A DNA stretch of 10,495 bases from Nitrospirota bacterium (GTDB taxonomy: Bacteria > Nitrospirota > Thermodesulfovibrionia > Thermodesulfovibrionales > JdFR-85). The DNA is taken from NCBI GenBank assembly GCA_003232715.1, contig QIJG01000222.1, forward strand, positions 1 to 10,495. Direction: 5' to 3'. The notes under the pieces are model-generated. The model was not told the DNA's origin. It was given only the letters and a program-made list of their open reading frames with translations, and made no database searches. The position numbers and the translations under genes were made by a program. Positions 1-6,780 of the stretch are shown here, in pieces (the stretch's first letter is position 1; each line of letters opens with the position of its first letter).

Positions 1-212
1 GCACAAACATGCATACATACAGGACATACGCGTATCTCGTGGGAATGCTGATTGTCAGGAGTTATGAGAGGTCTCAGAGGATTTACCAGGCGATGCTGTG
101 CAGGGGGTTCAGGGGCAGATTCCCTGTAGTAAGCCATTTCAGACTTGGGAAAGGAGATGTGGTGTTTGGTCTGTCGATGGCTGTGGTAACGGTCATGTTG
201 ACGGTTATTTAA
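1..212 (+). CDS. cbiQ: Nickel/cobalt ECF transporter T component CbiQ, C-terminal part
   Basis: This is the 3' end of a gene whose start lies left of the window; the frame is open from base 3 to the TAA at 210-212, about 69 residues. The sequence shows the C-terminal hallmarks of the CbiQ/EcfT family: RTYAYLVGMLIVRSYERSQR followed by a YQAMLCRGFRGRFP segment. In this family the two short Arg-containing motifs (here around RSYER and AMLCRGF) form the coupling helices that contact the ATPase. The last 18 or so residues (DVVFGLSMAVV and onwards) are hydrophobic and form the final membrane helix. The protein is an integral inner-membrane component that couples ATP hydrolysis by CbiO to Ni2+/Co2+ uptake through a CbiM/NikM substrate component. 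The next gene is cbiO, which supports the metal assignment. Nickel or cobalt specificity cannot be told from this fragment. Confidence 0.9.
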   Translation, partial: TNMHTYRTYAYLVGMLIVRSYERSQRIYQAMLCRGFRGRFPVVSHFRLGKGDVVFGLSMAVVTVMLTVI

Positions 213-245
213 AACCCTACGAGTCCGGAGATAAATGGTTGTTGA

Positions 246-374
246 AAGCGATATGATAGAGTCTGAACTCATTCTCGACAGACATCGTGTCTGTCTCCGA
301 GGAAACTTCGCAATTCACCATCCGGGTGAATTTACTGCGAAATTTAAAACCGTTCAGACTCTATCATATCGCTT
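246..374. repeat. Structured 129-base element with 23-base terminal inverted repeats, between cbiQ and cbiO
   Basis: Bases 246-268 and 352-374 are perfect reverse complements over 23 bases (left arm begins AAGCGATATG, right arm ends CATATCGCTT). Inside are two more hairpins. Bases 277-284 pair with 288-295 (GACAGACA, loop TCG, TGTCTGTC). Bases 303-319 pair with 325-345 through AAA, TTCGCA and ATTCACC blocks, with one mismatch and a 4-base bulge at 332-335. About 94 of 129 bases can be paired, giving a three-way junction on either strand. There is no T-run after the right arm, so it does not look like an intrinsic terminator. I do not recognise it as a known riboswitch or IS. Possible identities are a miniature inverted-repeat element, a dispersed palindromic repeat, or an RNA structure or processing site that tunes cbiO relative to cbiQ. 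I saw no clear target-site duplication in the immediate flanks. Confidence 0.8.
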
Positions 375-426
375 CCTTCCCATAATTGAGGCGATTTTCA
401 AGTGGCGGATTAAAGACTAAAAATTA

Positions 427-1089
427 ATGGATAGAGAGGAAAACTTGATAGAACTACGAAATCTGAGTTTCACTTACCCCTATGGAAACCAGGTCTTTAA
501 TGACCTGAATTTCTCATTGAAAAAGGGTGACAGGGTCGGCCTGATCGGGCCCAATGGCGCCGGAAAAACCACTTTGTTTCATCTTGTAATGGGTTTGTTA
601 AGACCCGGCTCCGGAGAGATTCTGGTATTTGAAAAGGTGAGGAAGACAGAGGAGGATTTCAGCGAGGTAAGACAGAAGATCGGGTTGCTGTTTCAGGACT
701 CTGATGACCAGCTCTTCAGCCCGACGGTTGAGGAGGATATTGCGTTTGGCCCATTGAACCTCGGCAAATCCCATGAAGAGGCCCGGGTTATTGTAAGAGA
801 GACCTGTGAGGCCCTGGGACTTGAAGGTTTTGAAAAAAAGGTAACCTACCGCCTCTCGGGTGGCGAGAAGAGGCTTGTTGCCCTTGCCACGGTTGTGGCA
901 ATGAATCCCGAATGTTTTCTGCTTGATGAGCCGACTGCCGGGCTTGATGAGACAACAAGGGAGAGATTCCTGAGCTACCTGATGGGACACGTAGATACCT
1001 ATATAATTATCAGCCATTCCCATGAGTTTTTAAAAGGTGCAACAGACAGGGTTTACAGGTTGAATGAAGGCGGAATCACGCTTGTTTAA
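427..1089 (+). CDS. cbiO: Nickel/cobalt ECF transporter ATP-binding protein CbiO
   Basis: A 220-residue ABC ATPase that hydrolyses ATP on the cytoplasmic face to drive Ni2+/Co2+ import with CbiQ and a CbiM/NikM component. Visible motifs are Walker A GPNGAGKT (residues 41-48), Q-loop Gln90 in LLFQDSDDQLFSPTVEED, signature LSGGE (143-147), Walker B CFLLDE with catalytic Glu168, D-loop AGLD (171-174) and switch His197 in IIISHSHE. The FQDSDDQLF...AFGPLNLG segment is typical of the NikO/CbiO branch. At 220 residues it is shorter than many CbiO proteins (often 250-280), ending soon after the H-loop. The ATG at 427 has no good Shine-Dalgarno sequence. A TTG at 445 is preceded by AGAGAGGA at suitable spacing and is a credible alternative start that loses only six residues. 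It lies 214 bases after cbiQ, separated by the inverted-repeat element. Confidence 0.93.
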   Translation: MDREENLIELRNLSFTYPYGNQVFNDLNFSLKKGDRVGLIGPNGAGKTTLFHLVMGLLRPGSGEILVFEKVRKTEEDFSEVRQKIGLLFQDSDDQLFSPTVEEDIAFGPLNLGKSHEEARVIVRETCEALGLEGFEKKVTYRLSGGEKRLVALATVVAMNPECFLLDEPTAGLDETTRERFLSYLMGHVDTYIIISHSHEFLKGATDRVYRLNEGGITLV

Positions 1090-1171
1090 ACCTGGGGAAA
1101 AGTGTTAAGCAGCGAATTTGCACGGATTAACCCGAATTACAATTTGTAAAAACCATTAAAAAGGAGAGGAT

Positions 1172-1369
1172 ATGGACGACCTTGAAAAGCTGAAAAAACT
1201 GCTGCACCACTGGATGGAGCACAATGATGAACATGCGAGGGTTTACAGGGAGTGGGCGGAGAAAACATCATCCCTCGGCAAAAAGGAGGTGTCGGAGATT
1301 CTCGACAGGCTGTACCATGAAACAAAAAAGCTGAACGGGCTCTTTGAAGAAGCATTTAAAAAGTTATGA
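1172..1369 (+). CDS. Small helical histidine-patterned protein, downstream of cbiO
   Basis: A 65-residue protein preceded by a strong ribosome binding site (AAGGAG at 1161-1166, five bases before the ATG), which makes it a real gene rather than a chance frame. The sequence is charged and lacks prolines, glycine-rich stretches, a signal peptide and membrane segments, so it should fold as two amphipathic helices around a turn near residues 34-37. Histidines sit at 12, 13, 17 and 21 (HHWMEHNDEH) with one more at 49. His13, 17 and 21 are spaced i, i+4, i+8 and would line one helix face, beside Glu16 and Glu20. I recall similar short proteins beside nickel/cobalt ECF transporters, possibly a recently named DUF, but cannot name the family surely. 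Position 82 bases after cbiO on the same strand suggests a role in metal handling; this is inference. Its end overlaps the convergent channel gene by six bases. Confidence 0.8.
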   Translation: MDDLEKLKKLLHHWMEHNDEHARVYREWAEKTSSLGKKEVSEILDRLYHETKKLNGLFEEAFKKL

Positions 1370-2452
1370 TTCCCCCCGACCTTTCGCCAGCTCTTCCAGG
1401 GCCTTGAGCTTCTCTGTCTCTCCTATTGCAATTAACGTATCCCCGGCCTTGATAAGCGTATTATGCACGGGATTAAATTTCATGTCACCATCCTTTCTCT
1501 TGATGGCAACAATAATAACTCCAAGCTCTCTGCCGATTCCGGCCTCATGGATGGTCTTCTCTGAAATAAGCGCTTCCTCTTCAACAGGGATTTCTTCCAT
1601 CTGCAACTCCAGATTCCCGCTCCTGGTTGCAAACTCCAGGAAATCCACAACCGCAGGTTTTAATACTGTCTGGGCTATTCTGAGCCCACCGATATGATAC
1701 GGTGAAACCACCCTGTCAGCACCTGCCCTGAGGAGCTTCTGCCCAGAACCCTCCTCACCTGCCCTTGCAACTATAAAGAGTGCCGGATTCAACTCCCTTG
1801 CACTCAGAACCACATAAAGATTTTGAGCATCGGTAGAAAGGACTGAAATCAAACCCCTCGCCTTCTCAATACCTGACTGTCTGAGAATTTCATCCTTTGT
1901 TGCATCGCCGTAAACAAAGACAATCTCTTTATCAGCATCAAACTCCGGATCAAGCTCAGGCAGCTCCTTCTCCACAACCACAAAGGGGACATCTTTGGCC
2001 TTCAGTTCATTACAGATTATCCTGCCCATGCGTCCGTAACCGCAGATAATGAAGTGATCTTTAATCGACTTAAGCCTCTTCTCCAATTTTCTCCTCCCAA
2101 AGGCCTTCTGGATTTCACCCTCAAAGACTATCCTTATCCCGTTATTGATACCGTATGCCACAGCTCCCACACCGACAAAGACAAGGATGATGGTAAAGGC
2201 CCTGCCTGCATAAGAGAGTGGCCTTACCTCCTGATAACCAATGGTGGAGAGGGTGATGACCGTCATATAAAGAGAATCAAACAGGGTCCATCCTTCAATG
2301 ATGGAATAACCGATTGTGCCTGAGATTATAACCAGGAATACGAGTCCCAGTGAAAGAAATGCCCTCTTCCTCAAAATGCTTTCCGTCCCCTTCCTTGAAT
2401 TATCCAGGTTCCTGTAATTTTGCAAGACGTCCAGGCATGGCATCTGCAACAA
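1364..2452 (-). CDS. Two-helix potassium channel subunit with RCK (TrkA-N/TrkA-C) domain
   Basis: A 362-residue membrane protein of the MthK/Kch-like class. A first membrane helix covers about residues 32-51, a pore loop 58-76 and a second helix about 84-104. A Rossmann RCK_N domain begins near residue 131 with HFIICGYGRMG (GxGxxG at 138-143, acidic strand end Glu161). An RCK_C domain lies at about 290-355 (AGDTLIAIGE near its end). Four subunits would form the pore, gated by ligands bound to the RCK ring. The filter is TIGYQE (70-75), with Gln where canonical channels have Gly. The start is uncertain: 2452 is a TTG, with another TTG at 2449 and an ATG at 2443. A GAGGT sits just upstream (about 2457-2461 on the minus strand), best spaced for the ATG. 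A TTG at 2374, after AAGGAAGGGGA, would remove the poorly conserved first 26 residues. It is separated from upstream rpoC by a terminator, so it probably has its own promoter within 2453-2515, where I see only weak boxes. Confidence 0.88.
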   Translation of the reverse strand: MLQMPCLDVLQNYRNLDNSRKGTESILRKRAFLSLGLVFLVIISGTIGYSIIEGWTLFDSLYMTVITLSTIGYQEVRPLSYAGRAFTIILVFVGVGAVAYGINNGIRIVFEGEIQKAFGRRKLEKRLKSIKDHFIICGYGRMGRIICNELKAKDVPFVVVEKELPELDPEFDADKEIVFVYGDATKDEILRQSGIEKARGLISVLSTDAQNLYVVLSARELNPALFIVARAGEEGSGQKLLRAGADRVVSPYHIGGLRIAQTVLKPAVVDFLEFATRSGNLELQMEEIPVEEEALISEKTIHEAGIGRELGVIIVAIKRKDGDMKFNPVHNTLIKAGDTLIAIGETEKLKALEELAKGRGES

Positions 2453-2513
2453 AGACCTCGGCCATACTTCATTTTACAATAAACCCGGCCCTGACTGTAC
2501 CGGCAATCATCCA

Positions 2514-2562
2514 AAACAAAAAAACCAGATGGGGGACAGTCTCTGTCCCCCCATCTGGTTTT
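2514..2562 (-). terminator. Rho-independent terminator of the rpoBC operon
   Basis: On the minus strand, about 30 bases after the rpoC stop, bases 2562-2543 pair with 2539-2521 across a TCT-type loop (2540-2542). The stem is about 19 bp with a single bulged base, because six C face five G. The stem is followed on the minus strand by seven T, a G and four more T (2524-2513, the first of these T also pairing at the stem base), the classical intrinsic terminator layout. It separates rpoC from the channel gene transcribed in the same direction. The stem core GGGGGACAG/CTGTCCCCC resembles dispersed palindromes seen in some deltaproteobacterial and Nitrospirota genomes. Confidence 0.9.
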
Positions 2563-2592
2563 GTCACTGACAAACTATGCTAAACAGGACCC

Positions 2593-5500
2593 TTATGCCT
2601 CCTGCTCTTCTGTCTCCTGAATTTCCATTTTCATCTCGGGAGTATCCCTCTTCACAAATGTGTTTCTGTACCTCGACATCCCGGTTCCAGCCGGAATAAT
2701 TCTTCCCATTATCACGTTTTCCTTCAGGCCCCTCAGCTCGTCAACCTTGCCTTCCAGCGCTGCTTCAGTAAGGACACGGGTGGTTTCCTGGAACGAAGCC
2801 GCCGCCACCCAGCTGTATGTTGACAGAGATGCCTTGGTTATTCCGAGCAGCATGGGCTTACCGGTTGCAGGCTTTCCGTCCTCGCCCCTGACACGTTCGT
2901 TCTCTTCAATGAACTCCAGCCTGTCCACCTGGTCGCCTATCAGAAACACCGTGTCTCCGGGATCCTCAATCTTTATCTTTCTCATCATCTGTCTTACTAT
3001 AATCTCGATATGCTTATCATTAATGGTAACCCCCTGCAACCTGTAAACCTTCTGCACTTCATCCACCAGATAGCCCTGGAGTTCCCTTGGCCCAAGGATA
3101 TCGAGTATACTGTGAGGGTTTACAGCCCCATCCATCAGGGGCTCCCCTGCCCTCACCCAGTCTCCTTCATGAACTGTTACATGCTTTCCTTTTGGAATCA
3201 CATATTCCTTGACGGTATCTCCGGCCTTGACCACAACAACCCTCTGTCCCTTGGGGGCATTCTTAAACTCGACTATACCGTCTATCTCTGAAACAATCGC
3301 ATGCTCTTTAGGTTTTCTCGCTTCAAAGAGTTCGGCAACCCTGGGAAGCCCTCCCGTAATATCCTTTGTCTTTGTCGTCTCTCTGGGTATCTTGGCCAGT
3401 ATGTCGCCCGGAGTCACTATATCCCCTTTATCCACAAGAACATGAGCTCCCGCAGGCAGGAGGTATCTTGCAAGGTGGTTGGTCCCCGGTATCTTTAATG
3501 TAGCCTTTCCATGCTCGTCTTTTATGGAGATACGGGGCCTCATATTCAGAGGATAGTCAATAATGACCTTCTGGCTGAGACCGGTTACTTCATCAACTTC
3601 TTCTTTCACGGTAACACCCTCAATTATATCGCCCAGGGCGATACGGCCTCCTATCTCCGTCAGAATAGGCACGGAATATGGATCCCACTCAACAAGCTTC
3701 TGACCTATCTTGACCGTCTGTCCGTCATCCACCAGCAACCTCGCACCATAGACAAGATTATATTTCTCCTTTTCCCTTCCCTGGTTATCCACAACGGCAA
3801 ACGTTGCATTTCTGTTCAGTATAACAAGAACCCCTGCCCTGTTACGAACGGCATTGATGTCTATAAACTTTATCTTGCCCGAGTTTCTGGCCTCAAGCAC
3901 GGCTTGTTCAATAACCTTTGTTGCAGTTCCACCTATATGGAATGTCCTCATAGTGAGCTGAGTACCCGGCTCCCCAATGGACTGGGCCGCCATGATACCC
4001 ACGGTCTCTCCATTCTCAACAAAGACCCCCCGGCTGAGGTCCCTGCCGTAGCAGGTAGCACATACACCGAACTTCGTCTGACATGTCAGCACGGATCTTA
4101 TCTTTATGCTGCCGACACCTGCATCGGCTATACTCTTGACGGCTACCTCGTCTATGGCTCCGTTTCGTTTGAGAATTACCTCGGATGTTAAGGGATCCCT
4201 CACATTTTCCGCTGTAGTCCTGCCGAGAATCCTGTCTTCAAGGGACTGTATAATTTCACCACCTTCGATCAGGGCCGTCACCACTATGCCCTCACGGGTA
4301 CCGCAATCATGCTCTGTGATAATAACATCCTGTGCCACATCCACAAGTCTTCTGGTAAGATAGCCGGCGTTAGCTGTCTTAAGGGCTGTGTCGGCAAGGC
4401 CTTTTCTTGCCCCATGCGTAGAGATAAAGTACTGTAACGGACTCACCCCTTCACGGAAATTAGCCGTAATCGGCGTCTCTATGATCTCTCCGGAAGGCTT
4501 GGCCATCAGTCCCCTCATCCCGGCAAGCTGTCTTATCTGGGCAGCCGATCCCCTTGCACCTGAATCCGCCATCATAAAGATACTGTTAAAAGACCTCCGC
4601 TCCATCAGTTCGTCTTCACTGAATTCCCTGCCATCCTCTGCACCCAGCTCCTTCATCATCTCCTCGGCAATCCTCTCGGTAACATTGGCCCAGATATCGA
4701 TAACCTTGTTGTACCGCTCCCCGTGAGTTATAAGACCTTCAGCATACTGTCTATACACCTCTAAAACCTGCTGTTCAGCCTGTTTAATAAGTTCAGCCTT
4801 CTTCGATGGGATATGCATATCCTCTATGCAGATGGAGATGCCTGATCTCGTGGCATACTCAAAACCGAGCCTTTCAAGGTTGTCAAGAAATACGACAGCC
4901 GTCCTCCTGCCGATATTCTTGTAGCAATGATCAACAAGATTCTGTATCTCTTTTTTACTCAGCTCCGTATTAATAGAGGAAAAGGGGATCTCCTCCGGTA
5001 GTATCTCGCTGAATATGATCCTGCCGACCGTGGTCTCCGTCAATTCACCGTCAATCCTCACCTTGATCCTTGCATGTTCTGTAACAACTCCGGCATTATA
5101 GGCATCCCTTACATCTTCAGGGTCTGCAAAGACCATATCCTCTCCCTGAACACCTCTTCTCTCTTTTGTAAGGTAATAGAGACCAAGGACCATATCCTGT
5201 GTGGGAAAAACAATGGGCTTCCCGTTGGCAGGTGAAAGGAGATTGTTTACAGACATCATCAGCACCCTTGCCTCAATCTGGGCCTCTATGGATAGCGGGA
5301 CATGCACTGCCATCTGGTCACCGTCAAAGTCGGCATTGTAGGCCGTACATACGAGGGGATGGAGCTTTATCGCCTTTCCCTCAACAAGCACGGGGTCAAA
5401 GGCCTGGATGCCAAGCCTGTGAAGAGTCGGGGCCCTGTTCAACAGGACAGGATGCTCCTTTATAACATCTTCAAGGGCATCCCACACCTCAGGCGTCTCC

Positions 5501-6777
5501 ATCTCTACCAGCCTCTTGGCCTGTTTAATGGTTGTTGCATAGCCTTTCTCTTCAAGCTTGTTGAAGACAAACGGCTTGAAAAGCTCCAGTGCCATGATCT
5601 TGGGAAGACCACACTGATGGAGTTTCAGATCAGGACCGACCACTACAACCGAACGGCCCGAATAATCAACCCTTTTACCCAGGAGGTTCTGACGAAAACG
5701 TCCCTGTTTGCCCTTTATCATATCGCTTAGTGACTTCAGTGGCCTCTTGGATGAGGTCTTCATGGCACGCGTGCGTTTTGTATTATCAAAAAGGGCATCC
5801 ACGGCCTCCTGGAGCATCCTCTTCTCATTCTTGATTATCACGCTCGGGGCCTTGAGTTCCATCAGCCTCTTCAGTCTGTTATTCCTGTTTATTACCCTCC
5901 GGTAGAGATCGTTGAGGTCGGAGGTGGCAAACCTTCCGCCATCGAGGTGAACGAGTGGTCTGAGGTCAGGAGGAAGCACCGGAACCACATCCAGTATCAT
6001 CCACTCCGGCTTGTTCCCGGATTTTCTGAAGGCCTCTATAACCTTCAGGCGCTTTGTGAGTTTCCTCTTCTGTCCAACGGAAGAGGATTCCTGTATCCTG
6101 GTCTTAAGCTCAACACTGAGGAGATCAAGATCAACCTTTCTGAGCAGCTCCCGTACGGCCTCGGCCCCCATTCCCGCCTTGAACGCACTGCCATGTTCGG
6201 TTGTCATCTTCTTATACTCTTCTTCAGAGAGAAGCTGCTTTTCCTTAAGGGGGGTATCCCCGGCATCTATTACTATGTAACTTTCGAAGTAGAGTACCTT
6301 CTCGATAAAACGCATGGTCATGTCAAGGAGTGTTCCTATCCTGCTTGGAACACCCTTTAAGAACCATATATGGGCCACCGGGGTTGCCAGTTCAATATGC
6401 CCGAGCCTTTCCCTTCTGACCCTTGCCTGAATCACCTCAACCCCACACTTGTCACAGACCACTCCCCTGTGTTTCATCCTTTTGTACTTTCCACAGAGGC
6501 ATTCCCAGTCTTTTACCGGACCAAATATTTTCGCACAGAAGAGGCCATCTCTTTCCGGTTTAAATGTCCTGTAATTAATGGTTTCAGGTTTCTTGACTTC
6601 ACCGAAAGACCATTCACGGATCCTCTCCGGAGAGGCCACTTTTATCCTGATTGCATCAAAATCCCTTGGATTCCTTGGTTTTTGGTAAAGGGAATAAATC
6701 TCTTCCATAGGAGACTTCGTCTCAATGTAAGAATTTTTTTTATTAACCATTTTTGATTCACTCTGCAAAGCATCCAT
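2593..6777 (-). CDS. rpoC: DNA-directed RNA polymerase subunit beta'
   Basis: A complete 1394-residue beta' subunit, close to the 1407 of E. coli; with beta it forms the catalytic cleft of RNA polymerase. In order: zinc-binding domain with Cys93, 95, 108 and 111; switch/clamp region with GKRVDYSGRSVVVVGPDL (367-384); active-site NADFDGDQM (481-489) whose three Asp chelate catalytic Mg2+; bridge helix (about 786-817, THGARKGLADTALKTANAGY); second zinc site Cys825, 899, 906 and 909 (TCQTKFGVCATCYGRDL); trigger loop (923-950, AAQSIGEPGTQLTMRTFHIG). A long insertion follows the start of the trigger loop (SI3-like, about 955-1140). The C-terminal LGITKAS...ASFQETTRVLTEAA and LRGLKENVIMGRIIPAGTG segments are intact. 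The ATG at 6777 lies three bases after the rpoB stop and has AAGGGGG upstream. It adds about 23 residues before MEEIYSLY, where many homologues begin, so an internal start is possible. No intein or frame break is visible. Confidence 0.98.
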   Translation of the reverse strand: MDALQSESKMVNKKNSYIETKSPMEEIYSLYQKPRNPRDFDAIRIKVASPERIREWSFGEVKKPETINYRTFKPERDGLFCAKIFGPVKDWECLCGKYKRMKHRGVVCDKCGVEVIQARVRRERLGHIELATPVAHIWFLKGVPSRIGTLLDMTMRFIEKVLYFESYIVIDAGDTPLKEKQLLSEEEYKKMTTEHGSAFKAGMGAEAVRELLRKVDLDLLSVELKTRIQESSSVGQKRKLTKRLKVIEAFRKSGNKPEWMILDVVPVLPPDLRPLVHLDGGRFATSDLNDLYRRVINRNNRLKRLMELKAPSVIIKNEKRMLQEAVDALFDNTKRTRAMKTSSKRPLKSLSDMIKGKQGRFRQNLLGKRVDYSGRSVVVVGPDLKLHQCGLPKIMALELFKPFVFNKLEEKGYATTIKQAKRLVEMETPEVWDALEDVIKEHPVLLNRAPTLHRLGIQAFDPVLVEGKAIKLHPLVCTAYNADFDGDQMAVHVPLSIEAQIEARVLMMSVNNLLSPANGKPIVFPTQDMVLGLYYLTKERRGVQGEDMVFADPEDVRDAYNAGVVTEHARIKVRIDGELTETTVGRIIFSEILPEEIPFSSINTELSKKEIQNLVDHCYKNIGRRTAVVFLDNLERLGFEYATRSGISICIEDMHIPSKKAELIKQAEQQVLEVYRQYAEGLITHGERYNKVIDIWANVTERIAEEMMKELGAEDGREFSEDELMERRSFNSIFMMADSGARGSAAQIRQLAGMRGLMAKPSGEIIETPITANFREGVSPLQYFISTHGARKGLADTALKTANAGYLTRRLVDVAQDVIITEHDCGTREGIVVTALIEGGEIIQSLEDRILGRTTAENVRDPLTSEVILKRNGAIDEVAVKSIADAGVGSIKIRSVLTCQTKFGVCATCYGRDLSRGVFVENGETVGIMAAQSIGEPGTQLTMRTFHIGGTATKVIEQAVLEARNSGKIKFIDINAVRNRAGVLVILNRNATFAVVDNQGREKEKYNLVYGARLLVDDGQTVKIGQKLVEWDPYSVPILTEIGGRIALGDIIEGVTVKEEVDEVTGLSQKVIIDYPLNMRPRISIKDEHGKATLKIPGTNHLARYLLPAGAHVLVDKGDIVTPGDILAKIPRETTKTKDITGGLPRVAELFEARKPKEHAIVSEIDGIVEFKNAPKGQRVVVVKAGDTVKEYVIPKGKHVTVHEGDWVRAGEPLMDGAVNPHSILDILGPRELQGYLVDEVQKVYRLQGVTINDKHIEIIVRQMMRKIKIEDPGDTVFLIGDQVDRLEFIEENERVRGEDGKPATGKPMLLGITKASLSTYSWVAAASFQETTRVLTEAALEGKVDELRGLKENVIMGRIIPAGTGMSRYRNTFVKRDTPEMKMEIQETEEQEA

Positions 6778-6780
6778 AAT

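Noticed and set aside
230..390. Target-site duplication flanking the inverted-repeat element
   Set aside because: No convincing direct repeat abuts the arms; outward similarity of the flanks is patchy and could be decayed inverted repeat or chance.
235..420. 61-residue open frame between cbiQ and cbiO as a protein gene
   Set aside because: Most of it is the inverted-repeat element, so both arms of the palindrome would be coding; no recognisable protein features. Kept only as a possible coupling frame in the findings.
598..1023. 141-residue minus-strand open frame
   Set aside because: Antisense to cbiO, whose ABC ATPase motifs are intact.
1090..1171. Promoter or terminator between cbiO and the small gene
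   Set aside because: TACAAT at 1138-1143 resembles a -10 box, but the nearest TTG-type -35 is only 14 bases upstream; no stem with a T-run is present. The stretch holds only the ribosome binding site that I can support.
3511..4191. 226-residue plus-strand open frame
   Set aside because: Antisense to the SI3 and trigger-loop part of rpoC, which is unmistakable; no supporting motifs or ribosome binding site considered convincing.
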